From: Paraburkholderia sp. CNPSo 3274
GTDB lineage: Bacteria > Pseudomonadota > Gammaproteobacteria > Burkholderiales > Burkholderiaceae
DNA length: 35,495 nt
Assembly (NCBI RefSeq): GCF_024206475.1
Contig: NZ_JAMBPR010000077.1
Span: 1-35,495 of the forward strand
Reading direction: 5' to 3'
Part shown: positions 22,460 to 30,817 of the stretch, in pieces
How positions within the stretch are numbered: the first letter of the stretch is position 1
Layout of the letters: each line of letters opens with the position of its first letter
Translations under genes and position numbers: made by a program
The notes under the pieces: model-generated
The model's input: the letters and a program-made list of their open reading frames with translations, nothing else
What the model was told of the DNA's origin: nothing
The model's database searches: none

Positions 22460-23092
22460 TCAGCTGGCCGCGAGAAGTTGCTTGTAGCGCGCCAGCACGC
22501 GCGGAACGTACAGACGTGTTTCCGGCAGCGACGGCACACGATAGCCGGCGCGAATCACCGCATTCTCACCGGCGTTGTAGGCGGCCAGCGTGAGTTCGAC
22601 ATCGTCCTTGAACAGATCGAGAAGAAAGCGCAGATAGCGGGCGCCGGCCAGCACGTTGTCTCGTGGATTGAACATGTCGCCTTGCGAGAATCGCGCGGCG
22701 GTGTCCGGCATCAACTGCATCAATCCCAGCGCGCCTTTGTCCGAAACCGCCTTCGGGTTGTATCCTGACTCGATGTCGATCACTGCGCGAAGCAGTTCGG
22801 GTTGAACGCGAAAGGAGCGGCTCGCCTCATCTATCACGTCCGCGTACAAGGGGGAATCGGCGCCGCCGGGTGGCTTGCGAGACCGGCCCCTGGCGCCTGG
22901 TGCGGCAATCGGTTCGCCCGCAACGATCACCTTCAATCCGGGCTTGCCCCGCACGTTCGTCAGAACGATCGCTCCGTTGCTGTCGACCGCGCCAAAAATT
23001 TGCGCGCAGGCCGCTTCCGGCAACACCGCACCGAGCATCGCGAATGCAGCAATGATCGCGTTTCCGAAGCTGGATGACGGGTGGCAATGCAT
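22460..23092 (-). CDS. Lytic transglycosylase (SLT family)
   Basis: 210 residues from ATG 23092, chosen because AGGAGA lies 7 bases upstream; the frame extends to 23143 but would overlap the conserved promoter element. The signal peptide ends near ACAQ (residue ~31). A short DUF4124-like strand region follows (FGAVDSNGAIVLTNVRGKP), then the SLT domain from ~83 to the end. Catalytic Glu108 is in ESGYNPKAVSDKGALGLMQLMPDTAARF (shown in two parts: ESGYNPKAVS and GALGLMQLMP), followed by NVLAGARYLRFLLDLF and LTLAAYNAGENAV. The enzyme cleaves peptidoglycan glycan strands. Such enzymes often accompany envelope-spanning secretion machines, and this one shares an upstream element with the oxidase genes. 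Confidence 0.88.
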   Translation of the reverse strand: MHCHPSSSFGNAIIAAFAMLGAVLPEAACAQIFGAVDSNGAIVLTNVRGKPGLKVIVAGEPIAAPGARGRSRKPPGGADSPLYADVIDEASRSFRVQPELLRAVIDIESGYNPKAVSDKGALGLMQLMPDTAARFSQGDMFNPRDNVLAGARYLRFLLDLFKDDVELTLAAYNAGENAVIRAGYRVPSLPETRLYVPRVLARYKQLLAAS

Positions 23093-23139
23093 CGTTTTTT
23101 CTCCTGCACCTGAATTGTGGTGGAAGAAAAAACGGCTCG

Positions 23140-23163
23140 GCAATGGGGCACCTCCCTACACTT
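23140..23163 (-). promoter_or_regulatory. Conserved 24-bp element upstream of the lytic transglycosylase (copy B)
   Basis: Read on the minus strand: AAGTGTAGGGAGGTG, then C, CCCAT, T, GC. It is identical to copy A (5976-5999) at 22 of 24 positions and lies 48-71 bases before the transglycosylase start. Such similarity over 24 bases is not expected by chance in a 35-kb window, and both copies point towards the gene they precede. Confidence 0.6.
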
Positions 23164-23642
23164 TGAGATGCGAAAGAGCGGCCAAAAAGCACATTGCAAA
23201 AACTTAACATTCGAAACAAATGGTAAGAGACGGTAATCAACGGAAACAACTCAGCCGTCATGCGCAGCGCCTTGATTCTTCTCACTGGATGCAATTTTTA
23301 TGGACTAGTTTTCACCCAATGATAAAAATGAACGGGTCTCCCGCTATCCATTGCGATAGCTAATCTTCTGGAGATTTCAAAAGGGTTCGAATTTGAAACA
23401 TTTTTGGGTGCTCGATGCGCTCCCGAAATGCCCCGAAAAGTGGAGACGCGCGCCGTTGCTTGCTCTGCGGGAAGTGGCGTGAACCTTGCGGAGGGCAGGC
23501 GCATAGAGTAGCCCAAAAATAACATAAAGCTAACAGTTAGGAATTCGAATGTAAACAGTGAAAGCTTCGTGGCAGCAAAGAAAATCGTCAAATTGTTAGT
23601 GCGGTAATGACGGCCGAGGGCGCTGGCACCGGGAGACAAGAC
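23164..23642. other. AT-rich intergenic control region
   Basis: About 480 bases, clearly more AT-rich than the neighbouring genes, between the divergent transglycosylase and response regulator genes. No protein gene is visible. It presumably contains promoters for both. An imperfect 15-bp palindrome (GTTCGAATTTGAAAC at about 23385) and short A/T tracts are present, as would suit H-NS binding or a nucleoid-protein-controlled promoter. I could not pick a confident -35/-10 pair. Confidence 0.45.
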
Positions 23643-24422
23643 GTGAATACCAAATGTCGGGTTGTAATCGCAGAGGATCACGATCTGCTGCGAAATGGTC
23701 TACATTCGATGCTAAGTGCGCAAGCCGACTACGACGTCGTCGGCGAAGCGCGGGACGGCAAGGAAGCCTGCCAGCAGGCGATGACGCTCGCCCCCCATCT
23801 GATCCTGATGGATCTGTCGATGCGGGGGATGAACGGTATCGACGCCAGCGCGACAATCAAACGGCGATCGCCGGGCATACGGATCATCGCGCTCACAGTG
23901 CATCAAAGCGAGGAGTACGTGAGGGAAGCGCTGCGTGCTGGCGTCGACGGTTACGTGCTGAAGGACGTCTCGTTCGAGGAGTTGCTGGTCGCGATGCACT
24001 CGGTCATGCAGGGCAAGAAGCATCTGAGTGCAGACGTGTACGGGTACATGGTCGACTCGTTCGTCAGCGGCCGCGAAGCGCCCGCACCGAAACATGCCTG
24101 GGACGTGCTAACGGCGCGCGAGCGTAGCGTGCTGAAGCTGATCGCGGAAGGACGCACCAACCGGCAGGTCGGACAATATCTGAACCTGAGTCCGAAGACG
24201 ATCGAGAAGTATCGCGCGAGCATGATGCACAAGCTCCATATCGCCAACCTGACCGAGCTGGTTCTCGTTGCGATGAGCATGGGTTTGCTGACGTCGCTCG
24301 CCGCCAAATGCGCTGAGCCGGACGTGGACGATGAGCATTTGCCGGAACGCTCCGATCCGGCGCCGGGTTCGGGCCCAGGCGGCGAAGAGCCCGAATACAG
24401 GCTGGGCGAGACCGGAACCTGA
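23643..24422 (+). CDS. NarL/FixJ-type response regulator (first copy)
   Basis: 259 residues from GTG 23643, chosen because GGGAG lies ~8 bases upstream and because this start gives the same distance to the receiver as in the second regulator at 26515; an upstream ATG 23607 would add 12 residues. The receiver domain (residues 4-125) has acidic E11/D12, phosphoacceptor D57 (LILMDLSM), the Thr of ALTVHQ and the Lys of YVLKD. A LuxR helix-turn-helix follows at ~152-212 (LTARERSVLKLIAEGRTNRQ, then LNLSPKTIEKYRASMM). A ~40-residue acidic tail (after SLAAKC) is unusual. It is convergent with the histidine kinase gene, 17 bases apart. It probably acts with that kinase on the oxidase and secretion genes. 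Confidence 0.88.
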   Translation: MNTKCRVVIAEDHDLLRNGLHSMLSAQADYDVVGEARDGKEACQQAMTLAPHLILMDLSMRGMNGIDASATIKRRSPGIRIIALTVHQSEEYVREALRAGVDGYVLKDVSFEELLVAMHSVMQGKKHLSADVYGYMVDSFVSGREAPAPKHAWDVLTARERSVLKLIAEGRTNRQVGQYLNLSPKTIEKYRASMMHKLHIANLTELVLVAMSMGLLTSLAAKCAEPDVDDEHLPERSDPAPGSGPGGEEPEYRLGETGT

Positions 24423-24439
24423 GTGCGGCGAGGGCGGCG

Positions 24440-25573
24440 CTAGCGCGTCCAGGTTGCGCTGACGAGGGTCCCGGTCGCGGCGGACGACTCGATCGAAAAC
24501 GCGCCGCCGTGCATCTCCACGCGGTGCTGCATGCCGATGAGTCCCAATCCCGTTGTATACGCATCGTCCGTGGCGAATGGATGGTTCTCGTAGCCAACGC
24601 CGTTGTCCTGAATCGTCAACATCAAGCGGGCTGCATCGCCGCGCAGGCTGAGGGAGATTTCGGTAGCCTCGGCATGCTTGACGGCGTTGTTCAGCGCCTC
24701 CTGTGCCACTCTGAACATGTCTGCTTTCAGATGCTCAGGCACGTCCTTGTCCGCGACATCGCAGTTGAACACGACCGACATCGCCTCCGTGCCGCGTTCG
24801 ATGCGCCGGCACAGCGAACCCAATGCCGCGGGCAGCCCCAGTTTGTCGAGCATGAGCGGCCTCAGTTCACCGCATATCTGCCGCACGTCGCCGATCGTTT
24901 CGCGGATCCTGAACACGGTCGCATCCAGCAGTTGCACGGCATCATCGACCTGCCCGCGACGTATGCGCATCAGCGCGTCCTCTGTCATCAGCTTGACGAG
25001 GGTCAGTGCCTGGCCGAGGCCGTCATGCAACTCCGAAGCAAGACGCTGGCGCTCCTTCTGCTGGCCCATCATCAGATACGTCTGGCACAACCGCTCGCCT
25101 GCATCGAGCGGTTCGGCGGGGGCGGCAGAACCAGGCTCGAAAATCAGCGGCTCTTCGAAAAGCGTCAGCAAGACGCTCGAATTCATCTCTTTCGTGGGGA
25201 CACATTGCTGATGCAGTGCAAGCCGCGTTGGGTGACCGGTTCGGCCGGTGAGCACGGCGCTGAACGAATGAAACTCGCGCGCGGCGCTGGCGGACAATTC
25301 GTCTGCCAAGGCGGTATGAGCGTCGTCGGGCGCAAGGTCGACGAGACCCTTGCCGACGAGTTCGGCGCTCGAATAGCCGAGCAGTGCGGCGGCGCTGCGG
25401 TTTGCCGACACGAAGGTTCCATCGGGCGTGAGAATCGCGAGCGCCGCGCCACGCGCGTCCGTGACGACGCCTGCGTCGGCTTGGCTGGAGCAGGCCGCAC
25501 TACGAAGCTTGCGCATTGCTTCGATCAGATCGAGCAATCTTACCTGCGGTCCCCCTGGCTGAATCTCATCCAT
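24440..25573 (-). CDS. Soluble PAS-domain histidine kinase, NarX/DegS type
   Basis: 377 residues from ATG 25573, preceded by GGGGAG; an upstream in-frame start at 25603 lacks one. There are no transmembrane segments, so it senses a cytoplasmic signal. A PAS domain spans ~40-140 (ALAILTPDGTFVSANRSAAA, then LLGYSSAELVGKGLVDL). The HisKA_3 dimerisation helix carries the phosphorylated His183 (ERQRLASELHDGLGQAL). The HATPase domain has QEALNNAVKHAEA, DNGVGY and GLGLIGMQHRVEMHGG. It lies between two NarL-type regulators and divergent from the SCO gene. The PAS ligand (flavin, haem or other) cannot be read from the sequence; no haem-type His is obvious. Confidence 0.88.
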   Translation of the reverse strand: MDEIQPGGPQVRLLDLIEAMRKLRSAACSSQADAGVVTDARGAALAILTPDGTFVSANRSAAALLGYSSAELVGKGLVDLAPDDAHTALADELSASAAREFHSFSAVLTGRTGHPTRLALHQQCVPTKEMNSSVLLTLFEEPLIFEPGSAAPAEPLDAGERLCQTYLMMGQQKERQRLASELHDGLGQALTLVKLMTEDALMRIRRGQVDDAVQLLDATVFRIRETIGDVRQICGELRPLMLDKLGLPAALGSLCRRIERGTEAMSVVFNCDVADKDVPEHLKADMFRVAQEALNNAVKHAEATEISLSLRGDAARLMLTIQDNGVGYENHPFATDDAYTTGLGLIGMQHRVEMHGGAFSIESSAATGTLVSATWTR

Positions 25574-25671
25574 TGGAGCTCCCCGATGCGTCGATATAAT
25601 CAAATCGTAAGACTATCGGGATTGTAGGCCGTGATCGATGCGGGCCGCAACGGGGAATTTGTGGGCTCGTC

Positions 25672-25692
25672 GTGTGGGGACACTCCCATTGC
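25672..25692 (+). promoter_or_regulatory. Related short element in the kinase/SCO divergent region (copy C)
   Basis: GTGTGGGGA, four bases, CCCATTGC. Copies A and B read GTGTAGGGA, five bases or so, CCCATYGC, so this is a partial match with a one-base shorter spacer. It lies about 100 bases from the kinase start and 166 bases from the SCO start, in a 284-base region that otherwise shows nothing I recognise. Weaker than A and B, but the position between regulated-looking genes supports it. Confidence 0.4.
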
Positions 25693-25857
25693 ACGGTGCG
25701 GGTTTTCCATCAAGCGGACATACCCTACCGCCGTTTGGGGTCCCTCATCCAATGACGCTCGTAGGCAAATTCCTGACACTGGGTTCGCGAGGGTGTGAAA
25801 GCGCCGCGACCTGCGCATCGCGAGAAGCGACCTTTCTCCTCATTTTTGGAGACCGGT

Positions 25858-26484
25858 ATGAACAGGACTGCAAAATTAAGGACCGGGGTGCTGACGGCCA
25901 TGGCACTCGCGGCAACGGCGGCATGGAGCGCACCCGCCGACGACGCCGCCGTTGCCGATCCTCACATGCATCATCACATGATGGCGGGCATGACGACGCG
26001 CACGACCGCACAATACACGCTGCCTTCGGTCGACCTCGTGCGCGATGACGGCAAAACCGTTTCGCTCATCGACGAGTTGAACGATGGCCGTCCGGTGATC
26101 GTGACGTTCATCTACACCACCTGCACGACGATTTGCCCGATGACCAGCCAGACGCTGGAGAAATTTCAGAGTGATCTGGGCAGCGACCGCGACAAGGTCC
26201 ATATCGTCTCGATCTCGATCGATCCGGAAGAGGACACGCCTGCACGTCTCAAGGCCTATGCGGCCAGGTTCGAAGCCGGCCCCGAGTGGCAGCACTATAC
26301 CGGCACGGTCGAGGCGAGCATCGCGGCGCAGCGCGCATTCAACGTTTATCGGGGCGACAAGATGAATCACACGCCGGTTGCATTCCTGCGCGCCGCGCCG
26401 GGCAAGCCCTGGCTGCGCATCGACGGCTTTGCCACGCCATCGGAACTGCTCGCCGCCTATCACGATGTGGTCGCCTCCAACTAG
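25858..26484 (+). CDS. SCO1/SenC/PrrC family copper chaperone
   Basis: 208 residues from ATG 25858 (TTGGAGA six bases upstream). An N-terminal signal or anchor peptide (LTAMALAATAAWSAPA) is followed by a His/Met-rich stretch (DPHMHHHMMAGM, 35-45) that may bind copper. The thioredoxin-fold domain has the copper-binding CTTIC (C89, C93) and the distal His171 (NHTP), plus SISIDPEEDTPARLKAYA. SCO proteins deliver Cu or reduce Cys ligands at CuA and other copper sites in the periplasm. No cytochrome oxidase genes are in view, while two multicopper oxidase-like genes are, so loading of those is the simplest role. The second response regulator follows after 30 bases. Confidence 0.9.
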   Translation: MNRTAKLRTGVLTAMALAATAAWSAPADDAAVADPHMHHHMMAGMTTRTTAQYTLPSVDLVRDDGKTVSLIDELNDGRPVIVTFIYTTCTTICPMTSQTLEKFQSDLGSDRDKVHIVSISIDPEEDTPARLKAYAARFEAGPEWQHYTGTVEASIAAQRAFNVYRGDKMNHTPVAFLRAAPGKPWLRIDGFATPSELLAAYHDVVASN

Positions 26485-26514
26485 GCCTGCAGCGCCCAGC
26501 AAGGAGCGACGAAA

Positions 26515-27183
26515 TTGGAAAAAAGACATCGTGTGCTGATTGCCGAGGACCAGCATTTATTGCGCAGCGGCCTTTGTCGCATGGTTTCCGAACTGGACGA
26601 CTACTGCATCGTCGGCGAGGCGAGCGGCGGGATCGAGGCCCATCGCCTCGCCAGGGAGACGCTGCCCGATCTGATCCTGATGGATCTGACGATGCCCGGC
26701 GGCAGCGGCTTCGAAGCGATTACCGCCATCAAGCGCGAGTCCCAGCGCATCCGGATCATCGTCCTTACCGTTCACTGGAGCGAAGACCATGTGCGGGAGG
26801 CGTTCGCCGCGGGTGCCGATGGCTACGTGGTCAAGGACGCGTCGTTCGATCAACTGGTCCGGGAAATGCGTTTCGTGATGCAGGACAAGCGCGCGGCCGT
26901 CGCCAACCGCGTCAGTGGAGGGGCGCACGGATCGCAGGAGGACTTCGCCCACAAGGCGCAGCTCTGGAACGCGTTGACGGGCCGCGAACGCACGGTGTTG
27001 CGGCTCGTGGTCGAGGGGCACACCAACCGGCAGGTTGGCGAGTGCCTGAGTCTCAGCCCCAAGACCATCGAAAAGCATCGCGCGAACCTGATGCGCAAGC
27101 TCGGCATCAGAAACCTGAATGGCCTCGTGCGCATTGCGATCGACATGGGCGTGCTGTCGTTGCCCGACGACGAGCATGTGTGA
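26515..27183 (+). CDS. NarL/FixJ-type response regulator (second copy)
   Basis: 222 residues from TTG 26515 with AAGGAG upstream. It is a close paralogue of the regulator at 23643: receiver with E11/D12, phosphoacceptor D57 (LILMDLTMPGG), VLTVHWSEDHVREAFAAGADGYVVKDASF, then a LuxR helix-turn-helix at ~150-210 (LTGRERTVLRLVVEGHTNRQ; LSLSPKTIEKHRANLM). It lacks the acidic C-terminal tail of the first copy. It is co-directional with the SCO gene and ends in a terminator, so SCO and this regulator form a two-gene unit. One kinase serving two regulators is the simplest reading. Confidence 0.88.
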   Translation: MEKRHRVLIAEDQHLLRSGLCRMVSELDDYCIVGEASGGIEAHRLARETLPDLILMDLTMPGGSGFEAITAIKRESQRIRIIVLTVHWSEDHVREAFAAGADGYVVKDASFDQLVREMRFVMQDKRAAVANRVSGGAHGSQEDFAHKAQLWNALTGRERTVLRLVVEGHTNRQVGECLSLSPKTIEKHRANLMRKLGIRNLNGLVRIAIDMGVLSLPDDEHV

Positions 27184-27186
27184 AAT

Positions 27187-27221
27187 CCCTCCAGACGGGA
27201 TGGCGCAACTGGAGGGTCTTT
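27187..27221 (+). terminator. Rho-independent terminator after the second response regulator
   Basis: CCCTCCAG (27187-27194), a 14-base loop, CTGGAGGG (27209-27216), then TCTTT. A perfect 8-bp stem begins 4 bases after the regulator stop codon. The T-run is short. It separates the SCO/regulator unit from the secretion operon, which therefore needs its own promoter between here and 27332. Confidence 0.7.
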
Positions 27222-27331
27222 ACCCATGTCTTTGGACGGCACTCCCTACTTCTTGCCCGTATCGACCTGAACAAGAATGCATTCAACGGCTTCAGCGGCG
27301 CTGAAGCGGTGAGTCGATACATGGGGGAGCC

Positions 27332-27832
27332 GTGCATAGCGAATCGACCTCTATCCAACGCGGTGTGCAGATGCCCGAGTCAGAGGCGCCGCGGCGTTGC
27401 GCCGGTTTTGCGGCGCCGGCACGCACGTGCGCGCGCCGCGGCTTCACGCTGCTCGAACTGCTCGTCGTGATGGTCATCATCGGATTGCTGGCCGGTCTCG
27501 TTGCGCCCCGATATTTTGAACAGGTCGGCAAGTCGAACGTCAAGGTCGCGCGTGCGCAGATCGTGTCGCTCGGCCAGGCACTCGATCAATACCGGCTGGA
27601 TGTCGGAGAGTATCCGACGACCGAAGAAGGCCTGGAGGCGCTCGTGGCGAAGCCGCAGAACGCCACGCGCTGGAGCGGCCCGTATCTGCAGAAGGCGGTG
27701 CCCGTGGATCCGTGGGATCGCCCGTATCAGTATCGTTCGCCGGGCGACCACGGCGATTACGACCTGTATTCGCTCGGCAAGAACGGACGCGGTGACGGCA
27801 CGGGCGAGAACGTCACGATCTCGTCGTGGTAG
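27332..27832 (+). CDS. gspG: Major pseudopilin GspG
   Basis: The prepilin peptidase site is ARRG followed by FTLLELLVVMVIIGLL, with cleavage after Gly37 (counting from GTG 27332) and Glu at +5. The mature part carries the GspG signatures YPTTEEGLEALV, VPVDPWDRPYQYRSPGDHGD and YDLYSLGKNGRGDGTGEN, ending in SSW. It would form the periplasmic pseudopilus that pushes substrates through the secretin. The start is uncertain: GTG 27332 gives a long 37-residue leader with GGGGGAG only 2 bases away, whereas ATG 27371 gives a more usual 24-residue leader but no ribosome site. It is the first gene of the operon. No minor pseudopilins or prepilin peptidase are in view. Confidence 0.9.
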   Translation: MHSESTSIQRGVQMPESEAPRRCAGFAAPARTCARRGFTLLELLVVMVIIGLLAGLVAPRYFEQVGKSNVKVARAQIVSLGQALDQYRLDVGEYPTTEEGLEALVAKPQNATRWSGPYLQKAVPVDPWDRPYQYRSPGDHGDYDLYSLGKNGRGDGTGENVTISSW

Positions 27833-27871
27833 GGACGCGCCGCAGATGGGTTGTCTGCAAGGAGAGTCGAC

Positions 27872-29074
27872 GTGAAGTACGTGCTGCGTGTCTTCGATAC
27901 GAATGGCTCGGTCCAGACGCTTCGCATCGACAGCGAAACGCCGGGGGCAGCCACAGCACTCGCGCGTTCCCGCGGTCTGCGCGTCGTGTCGGTTCGCGCC
28001 GAGCGCGGCCGGCGGCGGCATCGTGCGAACCGGCTGGGGATTCCCGGCGGCCGGTTCAACGTCGAACTCTTTGCGCGCGAGCTCGCCGCGCTGCTCGACG
28101 CGGGCGTGGGTGTCGTCGACGCATTGCGAACGCTTGGCGGCAATGAACGCCGGGAGACGTCGGCGCAAGTGTATCGCGACCTTTTGCGCCAGCTCGAAGA
28201 GGGGCAATCGCTGTCCGCTGCACTCGAGCACGCAAGCCATATCTTCCCGCTGGTTCTGGTTGCGTGCGTAAAGGCCAGCGAGCAGACCGGCGGTCTCGCC
28301 GATAGCCTCACGCGTTACTCGCGCAACAGCGCGACGCTCCACGAACTGCGTGCACGCGTGGTGTCCGCGGCGATCTATCCGACGGTCCTGCTGTTCGTCG
28401 GCGCGGCTGTCGTCCTGTTCCTGCTCGGTTTTGTCGTGCCGCGTTTCGCGAGCCTTCTGGAACACAGCGGACGCGAACTGCCGCTGCTGTCGCGCATGCT
28501 GATGGCCTGGGGCGGTCTGGTGCACGCGCACGGGTCCGGGCTGTCCGTGAGCGTCGCGGTGCTGGCCGTGGCGAGTGGCTTCGCATTGCGCCGTCCGTTC
28601 GTGCGCAACTGGATCGCCGATCGCATGCTGGCGCTGCCCGGTATCGGGCAACACTTTCGCGTCTTTCGCCAGTCGCAGTTCTATCGCACGACGGCCATGC
28701 TCGTCGACGGCGGCATTCCCGCAGTGAAGGCCTTCGACCTTGCGCAGGGCCTGGTTGGACGAGCGGACCAGGCGGCGCTCGCGGGCGCACTGCACCAGGT
28801 TCGCAACGGCGCGAAGATTTCGGATGCGTTTCAGGAGGCGGGGCTCGCCAACGCAATCGCGTACCGTCTGTTGACGGTCGCGGAGAAGACGGGCGGTCTC
28901 GGCCCTGTGCTCGACCGGATCGCGGCGTTCCAGGAGGCGCAGGTGTCGCGCACGATCGATCTGATCTCGCGATTGATCGAGCCCGCGATGATGATCTTCA
29001 TCGGCGTGGTGATAGGCGGCATCGTCGTGCTGATGTACATGCCGATCTTCGAAATTGCGTCGAGCATTCAGTAG
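27872..29074 (+). CDS. gspF: Type II secretion inner-membrane platform protein GspF
   Basis: 400 residues from GTG 27872 (AAGGAGAG 5 bases upstream). It has two repeated GspF domains: ~70-190 (FARELAALLDAGVGVVDALRTL; KASEQTGGLADSLTRYS) and ~270-395 (FYRTTAMLVDGGIPAVKAFDLA; VAEKTGGLGPVLDRIAAF). Three transmembrane segments are visible (VLLFVGAAVVLFLLGFVVP; a middle one near SVAVLAVASGF; the C-terminal MMIFIGVVIGGIVVLMYMP). It forms the inner-membrane core that couples the GspE ATPase to pseudopilus assembly. It lies 39 bases after gspG and 18 bases before gspE, of normal family length. Confidence 0.92.
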   Translation: MKYVLRVFDTNGSVQTLRIDSETPGAATALARSRGLRVVSVRAERGRRRHRANRLGIPGGRFNVELFARELAALLDAGVGVVDALRTLGGNERRETSAQVYRDLLRQLEEGQSLSAALEHASHIFPLVLVACVKASEQTGGLADSLTRYSRNSATLHELRARVVSAAIYPTVLLFVGAAVVLFLLGFVVPRFASLLEHSGRELPLLSRMLMAWGGLVHAHGSGLSVSVAVLAVASGFALRRPFVRNWIADRMLALPGIGQHFRVFRQSQFYRTTAMLVDGGIPAVKAFDLAQGLVGRADQAALAGALHQVRNGAKISDAFQEAGLANAIAYRLLTVAEKTGGLGPVLDRIAAFQEAQVSRTIDLISRLIEPAMMIFIGVVIGGIVVLMYMPIFEIASSIQ

Positions 29075-29092
29075 CCCGAATTGGGGAGGCGC

Positions 29093-30817
29093 GTGGATAC
29101 CATCATCGCCCAGCCGGATGGCGCACAAGCCGAAGCGCGCGCAGATCTGCGCGACGCACTGAGAGCGCTCGGCGAGCGGCATGGTTCCGGCATTCGCGCG
29201 CTCGAGGAGCTGATGGCGCAAACCTCGCTCAGCGCGGACGAACTGCGCGTGCAACTGGCAGCGCTTTTTCGCATGAAGTCGATCGGTATGCGCGAGCTGA
29301 ATCAGCTCGAACCGGATTTCGAAGTGATTTCGTTCGTCGACGCGATGACTCGCCTCTGCGTGTGCTTCCACGATCCAGACGCGAATCACGGGCGGCTGTT
29401 CGCGATTGCCGATCCGCTCGATGCGCGCACGCGCGGCTGGGTCGAGCATCGGATGCGCTCGCAGCCGGGCGTCCCGTATAGCTGGGCGCTCGCGAGCGCG
29501 GGAGACATCAATGCGTACCTGATCGTGCGCGAAAAGGACGTGCGCGCGATGGACTCCCTCGCGTTCGACGACCCGATCCAGAAAACGGTCGATCCGGCCT
29601 CGCTGGCGCTGACGCTGCAGGGCATCAGCAGCGACGACAGCCCTGTTGTCAGACTGCTCAACTCGACGATCTACGACGCGCTGAAGATGATGGCGAGCGA
29701 CATTCACCTCGAATGCCGCGCGAATGGGCTGATGATCAAGTGCCGTGTGGACGGCGTGCTCGCGGTGGTCGGCCGTGCCGAGGGACGCGACGTTGCGGAC
29801 CAGGTGCTCTCGCGCGTGAAGGTGATCTCCGAGCTCGATATTGCCGAGCGGCGCGTGCCGCAGGACGGCCGTTTCAAGGCGCAGTACGCGGGGCGTGAAA
29901 TCGACTTCCGCGTGTCGATCATGCCGAACCAGTTCGGCGAGGATGCGGTGCTGCGGATCCTGGACCGCTATCAGCTTTCGCAATCCGCGGGCGGTCTGAC
30001 GCTCGAGGCTCTCGGCTTTCAGGAGGGCGATACGCGCTTCATGCGCAAGCTCGCGTCGATGCCGTACGGCATGCTCCTCGTCACGGGGCCGACCGGCAGC
30101 GGCAAAACGACGACGCTCTACGCGATTCTCACGGAAATCAACAACGGTCTCGAGAAGATCGTGACGATCGAGGATCCGGTCGAATACCAGTTGGGTGAAA
30201 TCCTGCAGATTCCGGTCAACGAGGCGAAAGGGCTCACGTTCGCACGCGGATTGCGCTCGATACTCCGGCATGACCCGGACAAGATCATGGTCGGGGAAAT
30301 CCGCGATCCGGAAACGGCGCAGATCGCGGTGCAGGCCGCACTGACCGGGCACCAGGTATTCACGACCGTACACGCAAACAACGTGTTCGACGTGATCGGC
30401 CGTTTCACCAACATGGAGGTCGACCCGTACAGCTTTGTTTCCGCGCTCAATGGCGTGGTTGCGCAGCGCCTGTTGCGGCAATGCTGCCCGGACTGCGTGA
30501 CCGAAGACAGGGTGGACACGGAAACGCTCATCCGCTCGGGAATCGACCCGGACGCGGCGGGCAGTTACCTCTTTCGCCGCGGCGCCGGATGTGGCGCATG
30601 CCGTGGCAGCGGCTATCGCGGACGGCGCGCGATCGCCGAGGCCCTGCGCATGAACGACGAGCTGCGGCAACTGCTGTCGGAGCGCGCGCCACTCGGCCAC
30701 ATCAAGGCCGCGGCGATGCGCTACGGCATGCAGACACTGCGCGTCGCCGCGATCGATCTGCTGAAGCGCGGCGAAACGACACTCGAGGAGATCAATCGTG
30801 TCACGATGGTCGAATAG
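29093..30817 (+). CDS. gspE: Type II secretion ATPase GspE
   Basis: 574 residues from GTG 29093 with GGGGAGG 3-4 bases upstream. N-terminal regulatory domain up to ~175, then the ATPase: Walker A GPTGSGKT at 332-339, Asp box (TIEDPVEYQL), His box and Walker B (RHDPDKIMVGEIRDPETAQ), His box HQVFTTVHANN. A four-Cys zinc element is present: CCPDC at ~464-468 and CGAC near 502-505, as in GspE but not in PilT. It powers pseudopilus extension from the cytoplasmic face. Its 3' end overlaps the start of the next gene by 20 bases. Confidence 0.92.
   Translation: MDTIIAQPDGAQAEARADLRDALRALGERHGSGIRALEELMAQTSLSADELRVQLAALFRMKSIGMRELNQLEPDFEVISFVDAMTRLCVCFHDPDANHGRLFAIADPLDARTRGWVEHRMRSQPGVPYSWALASAGDINAYLIVREKDVRAMDSLAFDDPIQKTVDPASLALTLQGISSDDSPVVRLLNSTIYDALKMMASDIHLECRANGLMIKCRVDGVLAVVGRAEGRDVADQVLSRVKVISELDIAERRVPQDGRFKAQYAGREIDFRVSIMPNQFGEDAVLRILDRYQLSQSAGGLTLEALGFQEGDTRFMRKLASMPYGMLLVTGPTGSGKTTTLYAILTEINNGLEKIVTIEDPVEYQLGEILQIPVNEAKGLTFARGLRSILRHDPDKIMVGEIRDPETAQIAVQAALTGHQVFTTVHANNVFDVIGRFTNMEVDPYSFVSALNGVVAQRLLRQCCPDCVTEDRVDTETLIRSGIDPDAAGSYLFRRGAGCGACRGSGYRGRRAIAEALRMNDELRQLLSERAPLGHIKAAAMRYGMQTLRVAAIDLLKRGETTLEEINRVTMVE

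Noticed and set aside
24437..24446. Palindrome GCGCTAGCGC between the convergent regulator and kinase genes
   Set aside because: It includes the kinase stop codon, has no usable loop and no T-run; in GC-rich DNA a 10-bp palindrome is weak evidence for a terminator.
27210..27227. A further partial match to the conserved element (GGAGGG, six bases, CCCAT) upstream of gspG
   Set aside because: Its GGAGGG half is the right arm of the terminator stem at 27187-27221, which explains it better, and only 13 of 18 positions match copy A.
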